From Promicromonospora iranensis (GTDB lineage: Bacteria; Actinomycetota; Actinomycetes; Actinomycetales; Cellulomonadaceae): 64,000 nucleotides of DNA. Both the position numbers and the translations under genes were made by a program. Positions 16,917 to 25,144 of the stretch are shown here, piece after piece. Below the pieces are notes generated by a model. The model made no database searches and was not told the origin of the DNA. It saw nothing but the letters and a program-made list of their open reading frames with translations. The stretch's first letter is position 1. Every line of letters starts with the position of its first letter. The stretch spans positions 1-64,000 of the forward strand of contig NZ_JAJQQP010000004.1 in NCBI RefSeq assembly GCF_028994805.1. The letters are read 5' to 3'.

Positions 16917-17612
16917 ATGGAGGACCCGCCGCCGGCCGACGCCGTCCAGTCCCGCCTCACGTCGCGCCTGCGGCTCCAACCCGTCGGTCCCGCGAACGTT
17001 CGTGACCTGCTCCTCGTGCATGACGACGACGAGGTGTGGCCCTGGTACGGCGGTGAGCGGCCGAGCCTCGAGCAGGCGGAGCGGCAGGCCCGCCTCATGC
17101 GCGAGTCGTGGCGTCTCCACGGCGTGCACAAGTGGATCGCGTACGACCGCGCGAGCGGCGAGGTCGTCGGTCGCGGAGGGCTGTCCCGGACGCCGGTCGA
17201 TGACGACTGGGGGCAGATCTACGACTTTCTTCCGGGGGAGCCGTGGGTGCGCGTCGCGCACGGGGCGACACGCCCGTTCGTCGCACACGCGAACTGGCTC
17301 GAGCTCGGATGGGCGCTGCGGCGCGATTTCTGGGGTCATGGCTACGCCTCTGAGATCGGCCGCGCCGGGTTGGCCTTCGCCTTCGACATCCTCGGTGTCC
17401 ACGCCGTGGTCTCGTGCACGGTCCGTCACAACCAGCGTTCACGCGCCGTGATGGAGCGGATAGGCATGCGATACGTCGGAGAGATCCGGAGCCGCGGCAT
17501 GATCGAAGGGGTCGAGGGGGAGAGGGACGACGCGCCGTACGCGGTGTGTGTCCTGCTGCGAAGCGACCGGGATCAAGGGACCGGCAGAGGATCGGCGGCG
17601 CGGTCGGCCTGA
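16917..17612 (+). CDS. GNAT family N-acetyltransferase (RimJ/RimL type)
   Basis: 231 residues from ATG 16917, chosen because upstream in-frame codons overlap the ATPase. Acetyltransferase_3-type features: LRLQPVGPANVRDLL at the N-terminus, the acetyl-CoA loop region RRDFWGHGYASEIGRAGLAF, and HNQRSRAVMERIGMRYVGE near the C-terminus. It acetylates an amine on a protein N-terminus or small molecule; the target is unknown. Its last 40 bases overlap the 3' end of the convergent MFS gene. Confidence 0.85.
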   Translation: MEDPPPADAVQSRLTSRLRLQPVGPANVRDLLLVHDDDEVWPWYGGERPSLEQAERQARLMRESWRLHGVHKWIAYDRASGEVVGRGGLSRTPVDDDWGQIYDFLPGEPWVRVAHGATRPFVAHANWLELGWALRRDFWGHGYASEIGRAGLAFAFDILGVHAVVSCTVRHNQRSRAVMERIGMRYVGEIRSRGMIEGVEGERDDAPYAVCVLLRSDRDQGTGRGSAARSA

Positions 17613-19078
17613 GCCTGTGCCGGGGGTGTGGTCGCCAGCGACAGACCGTCGCCGCGCCGGCGGAACAGCAGTGCCGCCAGCACCGCACCCAGGGCGAAGA
17701 ACCCGGCGCCCCACCAGTACGCGGTCGAGTAGCTGGCGATCGCTGCCTGGACGGCGACCGCCTCGGTCACGGGCGTGTGGGCCGCGAGGTAGTCGGCCGC
17801 GGCGGTAGCCGCCAGGGTGTTGAGCAGCGCGGTCCCGACTGAGCCGCCGACCTGCTGGCTCGTGTTCACCATCGCCGACGCGACGCCCGCGAACTGCCGG
17901 TCGACGCCGAGCGTGGCGGTCTGCATCGACGCGGGCATGATCGTGCCCATCGCGAAGCCGACGATCATCAGCGGCGGGAGCACGTGCGCGGCGTAGGAGC
18001 TCGAGGCGTCCAGGAACGTCAGGTAGAACATGCCGGTGGCGCCGAGCGTCATGCCGATCGGCACCATGAGCTTGGGGCCGAACCGGGGCACGAACAGGTT
18101 GGTGCCGAGCTGCGCGGCGAGCACGAGCATCCCGATCATGGGCAGGAACGACAGGCCCGTCTGGATCGGTGAGTACCCGAGCGTGAGCTGCAGGTAGTAG
18201 GTGACGAAGAGGAAGATGCCGAACATTCCCGCACCCGCGATCAGCACCGAGAGGTAGGCCGCGCCGCGGTTGCGGTCGAGGACGATCGAGAGCGGCAGCA
18301 GCGGGTGGGCCGCTCGCGTCTGCCAGGCGACGAATGCGGTGAGCAGCACGACGGCGCTCGCGAGCATGCCCCAGGTCAGGGGCGCCTCCCAGCCGCCGGT
18401 CTCGGCGTTCGAGAAGCCGTAGACGAGACCGAAGAACGCGCCCGACACGAGCAGCGTGCCCGGGACGTCCAGCCTGGGTCGCGGACCGGTCCGGGTGATC
18501 CGCGGGATGAAGACGAAGGCGCCGACGAGGGCGAACGCGGCGATGAAGACGTTGATGTAGAGGTTCCAGCGCCAGTCGAGAGTCTCCGTCAGGACACCGC
18601 CGAGCAGCAGCCCGACGGCGCCGCCCGCGCCGGCGATCGCGCCGAAGACACCGAAGGCGCGGGCGCGCTCCTTCGGGACGGTGAAGGTGGTGGTCAGCAC
18701 GGCGAGCGCGGTGGGGGCCAGCAGCGCGCCGAACACGCCTTGCAGCGCGCGGGCGGCCACCAGCAGCTCGAACGAGCCGGCGGCGCCGCCCAGGGCCGAT
18801 GCGATGGCGAAGCCGATGAGGCCGATGACGAAGGTGCGCTTGCGGCCGATGAGGTCGGAGAGGCGCCCGCCGAGCAGGAGCAGGCTGGCGAAGGCGAGGG
18901 AGTAGGCGGTGATGACCCACTGGCGCTGACCGTCCGAGAAGCCGAGGTCAGCCTGGGCGGACGGGAGCGCGATGTTCACGACCGTCGCGTCGAGCACGAC
19001 CATGAGCTGGGCGAGCCCGACCACGACGAGCGTGATCCAGCGCCGGCCGTCGGTCGCGGGTGTTGAGGTATCGGACAT
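17573..19078 (-). CDS. EmrB/QacA-type MFS drug efflux transporter (14 TM)
   Basis: 501 residues from the ATG ending at 19078. Fourteen hydrophobic segments fit the DHA2 drug:H+ antiporter family. Motif A is LGGRLSDLIGRKRTF, and motif D1-like LDATVVNIALP lies in the first helix; the antiporter motif C region AIAGAGGAVGLLLGG is present. It probably exports toxic organic compounds across the plasma membrane. It is divergent from a TetR gene with a palindromic operator 8 bp before its start codon, so it is very likely repressed by that TetR. Confidence 0.92.
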   Translation of the reverse strand: MSDTSTPATDGRRWITLVVVGLAQLMVVLDATVVNIALPSAQADLGFSDGQRQWVITAYSLAFASLLLLGGRLSDLIGRKRTFVIGLIGFAIASALGGAAGSFELLVAARALQGVFGALLAPTALAVLTTTFTVPKERARAFGVFGAIAGAGGAVGLLLGGVLTETLDWRWNLYINVFIAAFALVGAFVFIPRITRTGPRPRLDVPGTLLVSGAFFGLVYGFSNAETGGWEAPLTWGMLASAVVLLTAFVAWQTRAAHPLLPLSIVLDRNRGAAYLSVLIAGAGMFGIFLFVTYYLQLTLGYSPIQTGLSFLPMIGMLVLAAQLGTNLFVPRFGPKLMVPIGMTLGATGMFYLTFLDASSSYAAHVLPPLMIVGFAMGTIMPASMQTATLGVDRQFAGVASAMVNTSQQVGGSVGTALLNTLAATAAADYLAAHTPVTEAVAVQAAIASYSTAYWWGAGFFALGAVLAALLFRRRGDGLSLATTPPAQAQADRAADPLPVP

Positions 19079-19085
19079 GCACGCA

Positions 19086-19117
19086 CCATATACGGTACTG
19101 AGCAGTTCCGGATATGG
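19086..19117. promoter_or_regulatory. Probable TetR operator between MFS and tetR genes
   Basis: CCATATACGG (19086-19095) and CCGGATATGG (19108-19117) form an inverted repeat with one mismatch. The inner bases GGTACTG and CAGTTCC are also nearly complementary. The site lies 8 bp upstream of the MFS start and 60 bp upstream of the tetR start, an ideal shared operator. Confidence 0.55.
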
Positions 19118-19177
19118 CTGGTTCAATAATTAACCCGACGGTAAGGTCGAGTCGGACAGAAAAGGAGGGCGACGGCG

Positions 19178-19798
19178 ATGGCGCAGATCGAGCAGGCCGC
19201 GGTGAAGCCCCGGCTCGGCCGCAAACGGGACCACACTCGCGACCCCGAGATCCTGGAGGTCGCGCTGGACGTCCTGGCGGAGACCGGCTACGACGGGATG
19301 ACCATCGAGATGGTCGCGACGCGCGCCAAGGCGGGCAAGGCGACCCTCTACCGCCGGTGGCACTCCAAGTCCGACCTGGTGCTCGACGCCGTCGCCTGCA
19401 TGAAGGGCAGGGAGCTCGACGTCGACAGCCTGCCCGACACGGGAACGCTGCGCGGGGACCTGGTCGCGATGATCAAGCCGCCGAGCATCCGCGACAGCGA
19501 GCGGAAGCTCAAGGTGATGGCCGGGATCGTGTCGATGATCGCCCGCAACCCCGAGATGGCCGCTGCCGCGCACGAGGCGCTGGTCGAGCCGCGAGCCGCC
19601 GTCAACCGCATCTTCTTCCGGCGCGCGATCGACCGGGGCGAGATCCGCGCGGACATCGACGTCGAGAAGCTCTGCATGATCGGCCCGGCGCTGGTCGCGT
19701 ACCGGGTGCTCCTGCTGCGCAAGCCGGTCGACCGGGAGTTCCTGCTCTCGAACATCGACGAGGTCATCCTGCCCGCCGTCGGGCTGCGCGCCGCCTGA
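19178..19798 (+). CDS. TetR/AcrR family regulator of the efflux pump
   Basis: 206 residues. The N-terminal TetR helix-turn-helix reads LAETGYDGMTIEMVATRAKA then GKATLYRRWHSKSDLV, and the C-terminal domain is of the TetR_C_16/AefR-like type (IRADIDVEKLCMIGPALVAY). The ATG at 19178 has AGGAGGGCG upstream. It probably represses the divergent MFS gene and itself through the palindrome at 19086 and is released by a pump substrate. Confidence 0.9.
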   Translation: MAQIEQAAVKPRLGRKRDHTRDPEILEVALDVLAETGYDGMTIEMVATRAKAGKATLYRRWHSKSDLVLDAVACMKGRELDVDSLPDTGTLRGDLVAMIKPPSIRDSERKLKVMAGIVSMIARNPEMAAAAHEALVEPRAAVNRIFFRRAIDRGEIRADIDVEKLCMIGPALVAYRVLLLRKPVDREFLLSNIDEVILPAVGLRAA

Positions 19799-19803
19799 GC
19801 GCC

Positions 19804-20547
19804 GTGCACCTGGACGGCGGGGCCCTCTTCGGCGCTCTCTTCGCCCTGATCTTCGTCAGTGCGATCCTGCAGTCGCTGTCCGGGTTCGGGTTCGCGCTGC
19901 TGAGCGCCCCGCTGCTCGCCGCGACCATCGGCGGCGCCGAGGCGGTCTCGACGATCATCATCACCGGCACCGCCTGCGACGTGGCCATCCTGGCGATGCG
20001 GCGCAGCGTGCCACGCCCGGTCGGCCGGGAGGTCTGGGCGCTCGCCGGCTGGTCCGTGCCGGGCATGCTGGTCGGCGCCTGGCTGCTGGCCTGGTTGCCG
20101 GCGTCCGGCCTCCAGGTCTTCGTCGCCTGCGTGGTGATCGGTGCGGTGGTCCTGCGGCTGCGCTCGCGGGAGCGTGGCGTCGTCGTCCGGCCCGCGTGGG
20201 CCGTGCCGGCCGGGTTCCTCTCGGGTGCGCTGAGCACCTCGACCTCCCTCGGTGGGCCACCCAGCGTCTACTACCTGGTCCACCGCGACCTGGCGCCGCA
20301 CGCGATGCGGGACACCCTCGTCACCGTCTCGCTCGTGCGCCTGCCGCTGAGCGTCGCGTCGCTGGTCATCGCGGGGACATGGCAGACGTACGAGTACTGG
20401 CTGCCGCTCGTCGGCGCGGCGCTGCTGGGACAGCTGGTGGGCGCCCGGGCGTTTCACGCGTTCGGCAGCTCGCGGTACGAGCGTGTGGTCCTCTGCCTGC
20501 TCGTCGTGTCGGCGCTCGTGTCGGTGGGGGCGCTGCTGCTGGGTTGA
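19804..20547 (+). CDS. TauE/SafE family membrane permease
   Basis: 247 residues from GTG 19804, five bases after the tetR stop, so co-transcribed. About eight hydrophobic segments are arranged as two repeats, with the family's FVSAILQSLSGFGFALLSAP in the first half and GFLSGALSTSTSLGGPPSVY in the second half. Family members export sulfite, sulfonates or organic anions. The substrate here is unknown. The frame stays open upstream, but that stretch overlaps tetR and is discarded. Confidence 0.85.
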   Translation: MHLDGGALFGALFALIFVSAILQSLSGFGFALLSAPLLAATIGGAEAVSTIIITGTACDVAILAMRRSVPRPVGREVWALAGWSVPGMLVGAWLLAWLPASGLQVFVACVVIGAVVLRLRSRERGVVVRPAWAVPAGFLSGALSTSTSLGGPPSVYYLVHRDLAPHAMRDTLVTVSLVRLPLSVASLVIAGTWQTYEYWLPLVGAALLGQLVGARAFHAFGSSRYERVVLCLLVVSALVSVGALLLG

Positions 20548-20583
20548 CGCGGGGCTATACATCGGCGCATGTCGGGGTTACGT

Positions 20584-20612
20584 TTGGTCAGTCGTCCAAG
20601 ACGACTGACCAA
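20584..20612. promoter_or_regulatory. Perfect palindromic operator of the downstream TetR
   Basis: TTGGTCAGTCGTC, a CAA spacer, then GACGACTGACCAA: two perfect 13-base arms at 20584-20596 and 20600-20612. It lies immediately before the RBS AAGGAG of the tetR gene at 20622, so binding would block transcription of the tetR-monooxygenase operon. The TGGTCAGTCGTC half-site resembles sites of autoregulated TetR proteins. Confidence 0.7.
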
Positions 20613-20621
20613 GGAGTGTGG

Positions 20622-21254
20622 ATGTCGGGCCAGACCAACGTGGAACGCGGCCGCGAGGTGCGCAGCCGACTGCTGGCGGCCGCGAGGGAGCTCATCGCCG
20701 AGGTGGGCTGGAGCGGCGTGAGCACGCGGGTGCTGGCCGAGCGTGCCGGTGTGCGCTACGGGCTGGTGCACTATCACTTCGAGTCGCTCCAGGCGTTGCT
20801 GCGCCAGGCGACGCTCGAAGCGATGAGCGGCATGCTCGACGGCACCGCCGTCCTGCTCACCGAGGCGGCGAGCCCGGCCGACGGCGTCGACGCGATGCTG
20901 GCGGAGCTCGACCGGTACGACGGCACCGACCCTGCATCGCTGCTCTTCGTCGAGGGCTATCTCGCCGCCACCCGCGACGGCGAGCTGCGCGCCCGGATGG
21001 GTGAGCTCATGGTGGGCTTCCGCGACGCCCTCACCACGTCGTTCGGTGCCGCCGGGCATCCCTCCCCGGACGGGGCCGCGAGGACGGTCATGGCCGTCTT
21101 CGACGGGTTCATCCTGCACAAGGGGCTCGATCCGGCGCTGACGCGCGACCAGATCGCGCCCCTGCTGCGCACGCTCACGAGCGCGAAGACGCTCACGACG
21201 CCCACCGCACCCGCCGAGACCGCACCCGCCGAACCGGACGGAGCACCACGATGA
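20622..21254 (+). CDS. TetR family regulator of the FAD-monooxygenase operon
   Basis: 210 residues from ATG 20622, with AAGGAG upstream. The helix-turn-helix is LIAEVGWSGVSTRVLAERAG then VRYGLVHYHFESLQALL. The C-terminal ligand domain is followed by a proline/threonine-rich tail (TTPTAPAETAPAEP). The stop overlaps the ATG of the monooxygenase gene (ATGA). The perfect palindrome at 20584 lies just upstream, so it is probably autoregulated and controls the oxidoreductase. Confidence 0.9.
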   Translation: MSGQTNVERGREVRSRLLAAARELIAEVGWSGVSTRVLAERAGVRYGLVHYHFESLQALLRQATLEAMSGMLDGTAVLLTEAASPADGVDAMLAELDRYDGTDPASLLFVEGYLAATRDGELRARMGELMVGFRDALTTSFGAAGHPSPDGAARTVMAVFDGFILHKGLDPALTRDQIAPLLRTLTSAKTLTTPTAPAETAPAEPDGAPR

Positions 21255-22417
21255 GAGCACTGATCAGCGGAGCCGGGATCGCCGGCCTCGCCCTGGCCAA
21301 CCGTCTGCACCACCACGGCTGGGAGGTGCACGTCGTCGAGCGGGCACCCGGCCCGCGCACCCAGGGCTACATGATCGACTTCTTCGGTCCGGGGTTCGAG
21401 GCGATCACCGCGATGGGCCTGGAACCGAGGCTGCGCGAGCTCGCGAGCCCCGTCGAGGAGTTCAGCTACATCGACGATCGTGGCCGCACGACGGTGAGCG
21501 TCGACTACACGCTCTTCGCCAAGGCGGTCGACGGCGGCATGGTCAGCATCATGCGCCCCGCGCTCGAGCAGCTGCTCCGCGAGTCGACGGCGGGGGCGGT
21601 CGACCTGCGCTACGGCACCACTGTCGACCGGGTCACCGACGGCGTCGTCGAGCTCTCCGACGCCACGACGCTCGATGTCGACCTCGTCGTGGGAGCCGAC
21701 GGCGTCCACTCCGGCATCCGCTCCCAGATCTTCGGCCCCGATCGCGGCGACGTTCGGTACCTCGGCATGCAGACGGGCGCGTTCGTGTTCACCGACCCGA
21801 CGGTCTTCGACCAGGTCCGCGGCCGGTTCGTGCTCACCGAGACGCTCAACCGGCAGATGGGTTTCTACGGGCTCGACGATGGCCGCGTAGCCGTGTTCAC
21901 CGTCTTCCGCACCGAGGACCCGGCGCTGCCCGAGGACCCGCGCGCTGCGCTCCGCCGTACGTTCGCCGGCATGGGTGACCTGGCTGAACGTGCCCTGGCG
22001 CACTGTCCGCCGTCCGACGAGATCTACTACGACCAGGTGGCCCAGATCGACACGCCGCGCTGGACCGATGGGCACGTGGCACTCGTGGGCGACGCCGCCT
22101 ACGCCGTCTCGCTCGTGGCCGGCCAGGGCGCGTCCCTCGGCATCGCGGGAGCCTACGTGCTGGCCGAACGGCTCCAGGCGGCGCCCTCGGTACCCGAGGG
22201 GCTCGCCGACTACGAACGGCGCTGGCGGCCGGTCGCCACCGGCGTGCAGGAGGCTGCGCGGGACCGGGTCACCGAGTGGTTCGTGCCGACCCGGATGGTC
22301 ACGCTCCTGCTGCGCCGGTGGGGGTTCCGTGCCATGAAGCTGCCCGGCCTCGACCGGATCCTGGTTGGACCGCTGCTGCCCAAGAGGCACCGGTCGGTAG
22401 CGGAGCTCAGCGCGTGA
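21251..22417 (+). CDS. FAD-dependent monooxygenase (TetX/PHBH type)
   Basis: 388 residues, translationally coupled to tetR. FAD-binding features of the aromatic-ring hydroxylase family: ISGAGIAGLALANRLHHHGW at the N-terminus, VVGADGVHSGIRSQIFG in the middle, and HVALVGDAAYAVSLVAGQGA near residue 285. It hydroxylates a small molecule using NAD(P)H and O2, with roles in antibiotic inactivation or aromatic breakdown in relatives. The substrate is unknown; tetR control suggests detoxification. It is followed by a hairpin at 22418. Confidence 0.88.
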   Translation: MRALISGAGIAGLALANRLHHHGWEVHVVERAPGPRTQGYMIDFFGPGFEAITAMGLEPRLRELASPVEEFSYIDDRGRTTVSVDYTLFAKAVDGGMVSIMRPALEQLLRESTAGAVDLRYGTTVDRVTDGVVELSDATTLDVDLVVGADGVHSGIRSQIFGPDRGDVRYLGMQTGAFVFTDPTVFDQVRGRFVLTETLNRQMGFYGLDDGRVAVFTVFRTEDPALPEDPRAALRRTFAGMGDLAERALAHCPPSDEIYYDQVAQIDTPRWTDGHVALVGDAAYAVSLVAGQGASLGIAGAYVLAERLQAAPSVPEGLADYERRWRPVATGVQEAARDRVTEWFVPTRMVTLLLRRWGFRAMKLPGLDRILVGPLLPKRHRSVAELSA

Positions 22418-22450
22418 GCTGCCCGGAGCGTCTCCGGCTCACCGGGCAGC
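22418..22450. terminator. Bidirectional terminator between convergent genes
   Basis: GCTGCCCGG (22418-22426) pairs with CCGGGCAGC (22442-22450), and inner GAGC/GCTC can extend the stem. The right arm lies within the last codons of the convergent DUF418 gene. No T-tract. Confidence 0.6.
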
Positions 22451-23617
22451 GGATCTCGCGCGCGGGTACGACAGCCGGCGCAGCAGGATCTCCGCCGGCC
22501 CGCGATACCCGGCCCTGCGCATCAGGTCGGCGATGATCACCGAGACCACCCAGGTGGCGATCGCGACGACGGTGGCGCCCGCGAGCCCGGTCCGGTCCTC
22601 CAGCCCCAGTCCGAAGGGTGCGAAGACCGCGACCCACACCACCGTCTGGAACAGGTACATGCTCATCGACCGCTGGCCCAGTGCCTGGACGGCGATCGTC
22701 AGCCGGCCGGGACGGTCGGCCACGGCGAGCGCGACCAGCGCGATGAACCCCGCCAGGGCGATGCCGCCCGCATAGCCGGTGAGCGGCTGAGCGACTGCAG
22801 CGGTCAGCACGATGGCCGGGTTCTCGTGCGACCACGCCCCGAGCTCGATCAGTACGGCAGGGAGCGCGCCGAGGACCGACGCCGCCGTGGCGGCGACCGA
22901 GAATCGCCAGAGCAGCGCGCGATGGTTCCCCGGTTCGTCCAGGACTCGGCGTCGGGCCACCCACATCCCGAGCACGACCCCCGGGATGACCAGCAGGACG
23001 CCGATGACCAGGCCGTACGGCCAGCTCGTCGTCCGATCGACGAGCGCCTCGGTCCAGGTCCGGTCGCCCGTGGCCACGCTGCCGACGGTATAGCTCGAGA
23101 TGCCCTGCGACAACGGGAGCCACATGCCGAGGGCGGCCGCGGCCGTCGCCGGGATCATCGTCAGCCCGGTCACCCGGAGCAGGGTGCGGTCCTTGGCGCG
23201 GAGCAGCCCGACGAGCAGCAGCCCGGCGATCCCGTACGGAGCCAGGATGTCGAGCGGCGTGAAGAGCAGCACGTGGACAAAGCCGATGGCGACGAGCCAC
23301 CACCCTCGTCGCCGCACCAGCGTGCGGACGTCGGTCCAGCTCGCGCCGCGGGCCTGCTGCCGGTTCATCAGCTGGACGAGGGCATAACCGAAGAGGAAGG
23401 CGAACAGCGGCCGCGCGTGGTTGTGCACGAAGAGCAGGTGGAAGACCTTCGTGATCTCGTTGACCGCCTCGGGCCCGCGGTCGATCGCGGACACGAACAG
23501 CGGGGCGTGCGCGAATGCGATGAACAGCAGCATCCCGCCCCGCGCCAGGTCCGGTGCCAGCGCTCTGCGGGCCGTCCTCGCGACGGTGACCGACGGTGAC
23601 GTGTCCGGGTTGGTCAT
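22439..23617 (-). CDS. DUF418 domain membrane protein
   Basis: 392 residues with about ten hydrophobic helices. The N-terminal ALAPDLARGGMLLFIAFAHA and HNHARPLFAFLFGYAL segments are typical of the heparan-alpha-glucosaminide acetyltransferase-like DUF1624/DUF418 group. The C-terminal LGQRSMSMYLFQTVVWVAVF is the DUF418 hallmark. Related proteins acylate extracytoplasmic sugars, but DUF418 has no proven role. It starts 4 bp after an AbrB-type gene on the same strand, so the two form an operon. Confidence 0.85.
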   Translation of the reverse strand: MTNPDTSPSVTVARTARRALAPDLARGGMLLFIAFAHAPLFVSAIDRGPEAVNEITKVFHLLFVHNHARPLFAFLFGYALVQLMNRQQARGASWTDVRTLVRRRGWWLVAIGFVHVLLFTPLDILAPYGIAGLLLVGLLRAKDRTLLRVTGLTMIPATAAAALGMWLPLSQGISSYTVGSVATGDRTWTEALVDRTTSWPYGLVIGVLLVIPGVVLGMWVARRRVLDEPGNHRALLWRFSVAATAASVLGALPAVLIELGAWSHENPAIVLTAAVAQPLTGYAGGIALAGFIALVALAVADRPGRLTIAVQALGQRSMSMYLFQTVVWVAVFAPFGLGLEDRTGLAGATVVAIATWVVSVIIADLMRRAGYRGPAEILLRRLSYPRARSAAR

Positions 23618-23621
23618 GTGG

Positions 23622-23897
23622 CTACTCCGCCTCGTCCGTGTCGTCCTTGGCGTGCTGCTGGATCATCTCGAGCAGCGTGGACGAGCCCTGCAGGGTGCGC
23701 ATCAGCGTGTCGATGGTCATCAGGGCGAGGCCCTGCTCGGGGTCGGCGAGCACCAACAGCTTGTCGCCCGCTTCGATCCCCAGGTCGCGCCGGGCCTGGG
23801 CCGGGATCGCGATCTGTCCCCGCTCGCTCACCGTCACCGAACCGTAGAAGCCGCGGCCTCCAGGCCCGTACTTCGCTGGACTCTTGTCGTCGGCCAC
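23622..23897 (-). CDS. AbrB/MazE-type (SpoVT-AbrB) DNA-binding protein
   Basis: 91 residues from the GTG ending at 23897, chosen because GGGAGG lies a few bases upstream. The swapped-hairpin domain is clear: GSVTVSERGQIAIPAQARRD then LGIEAGDKLLVLAD. A helical C-terminus follows (LMRTLQGSSTLLEMIQQHAK). This architecture occurs in AbrB transition-state regulators and in MazE-type antitoxins. No toxin gene is adjacent; the partner is the DUF418 membrane gene, so a regulator of that operon is more likely. Confidence 0.85.
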   Translation of the reverse strand: MADDKSPAKYGPGGRGFYGSVTVSERGQIAIPAQARRDLGIEAGDKLLVLADPEQGLALMTIDTLMRTLQGSSTLLEMIQQHAKDDTDEAE

Positions 23898-23948
23898 CGC
23901 ATGCCTCCCGTGCTCGCTTGTCCGTCCCTGTCTGCGGCACACGTTACA

Positions 23949-23971
23949 ACATGTAAATCATGTAGAACATG
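23949..23971 (-). promoter_or_regulatory. AT-rich repeated ACATG motifs upstream of the AbrB gene
   Basis: ACATGT, CATGT and ACATG at 23949, 23959 and 23967 form a small cluster of near-palindromic words. It is conspicuously A/T-rich for this genome and lies 52 bp upstream of the AbrB start. It may be the promoter and self-binding site. Only position and composition support this. Confidence 0.3.
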
Positions 23972-24044
23972 CCAGGGCGGCTCTTTGTCGCGCCGAGCGC
24001 CGCGTCTAGGGTGTGCGTACAGACCTGGACCGGAGGGGGCCGAG

Positions 24045-24176
24045 ATGGGCGTCGTCACGTCGCGCGCGCTGAGACACGAGGTGAGCACGGTCAGGTGGGT
24101 TGCCCACGTGACGCGGAACGTGGCGCACCTCCAGCCGACGAGCGTCCCGCTCACGAACCCGTGGGCCGAGCGGTGA
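24045..24176 (+). CDS. Small Phd/YefM-like protein, possibly a shortened antitoxin
   Basis: 43 codons from ATG 24045 reading GVVTSRALRHEVSTV, then AHVTRNVAHLQPTSVPLT. The start matches the prevent-host-death antitoxin N-terminus (TSRELR...V), and VTRN..A.L.P matches its second strand, but about ten residues between them (the usual RRVEAGE part) are missing. The stop overlaps the GTG of the HAD gene (GTGA), so the frame is at least translationally coupled. There is no toxin alongside. It could be a relic or a small leader peptide. Confidence 0.4.
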   Translation: MGVVTSRALRHEVSTVRWVAHVTRNVAHLQPTSVPLTNPWAER

Positions 24177-25063
24177 CCCGCCTGCCCCGCGTCGTCGCCA
24201 CCGACCTGGACGGCACGCTGCTCGACAGCCGCGGCCAGGTCTCGGACCGCACGCGGAACGTCCTTGCCGACCTCGACGCGGCAGGTGTCGAGGTCGTCTT
24301 CGTGACCGCCCGACCGCCGCGCTGGCTGACCCGGTTCACGGACGCCGTCGGTGGCCACGGCCGCGTCATCTGCATCGGCGGGGCCTGCGTGCTCGACCTC
24401 GCCTCCGGCGAGACGCTCGACACCTGCGGGTTCGACGACGACGCGGCGCACGCCGTCGTGTCCGGGATCCGTGCCGCGCTGCCGCACGCTGCGCTCGCCT
24501 TCGAGCGGCCCGACGGCGTCGTGTTCGACCCGACCTACCCGAACCGGGAACCGGCGCTGGACCCCGCGCTCTGGTCGGTGCCGGTCGAGGACACCCTCGG
24601 CGCGGACGGCGCTCGCGGGCCGGTGTCGAAGATCCTTGCGCTCGATCCCGCGTACATCCCGCCGCCGGGCATCCTCGTCGACCCGCCGGAGGAGATCCGG
24701 CTCGCGCAGGAACAGTTCTTCGCCGCGGTGCGCGGCGCCATCGGGCCGCACGCCCAGCTGGCGTACTCGGGCGCCGTCGGCCTGGCCGAGCTCATGCCGC
24801 CCGGCGTCGACAAGGCCGCCGCGCTGGCCCGCTGGTGCACGCGGCTCGGGGTGGACGCCTCCGACGTATGGGCCTTCGGTGACATGCCCAACGACCTGCC
24901 GATGCTCACCTGGGCCGGCCGGGGCATCGCGGTGGCCAACGCCCACCGGGACGTGCTGGCCAGCGCGGACGCCGTCGTCGGGCACCATGACGCCGACGGT
25001 GTGGCCGAGGAGCTGGCGGCGGCGCTGCTGGGCAGCGACGCCAGGGCGGCCGCGGACTCCTGA
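24173..25063 (+). CDS. HAD superfamily hydrolase, Cof-type phosphatase
   Basis: 296 residues from GTG 24173; a GTG at 24161 is also in frame. The HAD motifs are all visible: motif I VVATDLDGTLLDS, motif II VVFVTARPP, the Lys motif GVDKAAALARWCTRLGV, and motif IV VWAFGDMPNDLPML. A C2-type cap lies between motifs II and III. Such enzymes dephosphorylate sugar phosphates or flavin and pyridoxal precursors. The substrate is unknown. Translationally coupled to the small antitoxin-like frame upstream. Confidence 0.88.
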   Translation: MTRLPRVVATDLDGTLLDSRGQVSDRTRNVLADLDAAGVEVVFVTARPPRWLTRFTDAVGGHGRVICIGGACVLDLASGETLDTCGFDDDAAHAVVSGIRAALPHAALAFERPDGVVFDPTYPNREPALDPALWSVPVEDTLGADGARGPVSKILALDPAYIPPPGILVDPPEEIRLAQEQFFAAVRGAIGPHAQLAYSGAVGLAELMPPGVDKAAALARWCTRLGVDASDVWAFGDMPNDLPMLTWAGRGIAVANAHRDVLASADAVVGHHDADGVAEELAAALLGSDARAAADS

Positions 25064-25144
25064 CCCGCGGGGAGCCGCCCGGCGGTGTCGGGAGCGATCG
25101 TCGCGTCGACGTGTCCGTTCTCGCCGCGACGATCACCCTCACGC

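Noticed and set aside
23622-23897. AbrB-type gene as the antitoxin of a MazEF or VapBC pair
   Set aside because: No small toxin gene follows or precedes it. The neighbouring gene is a DUF418 membrane protein in the same operon.
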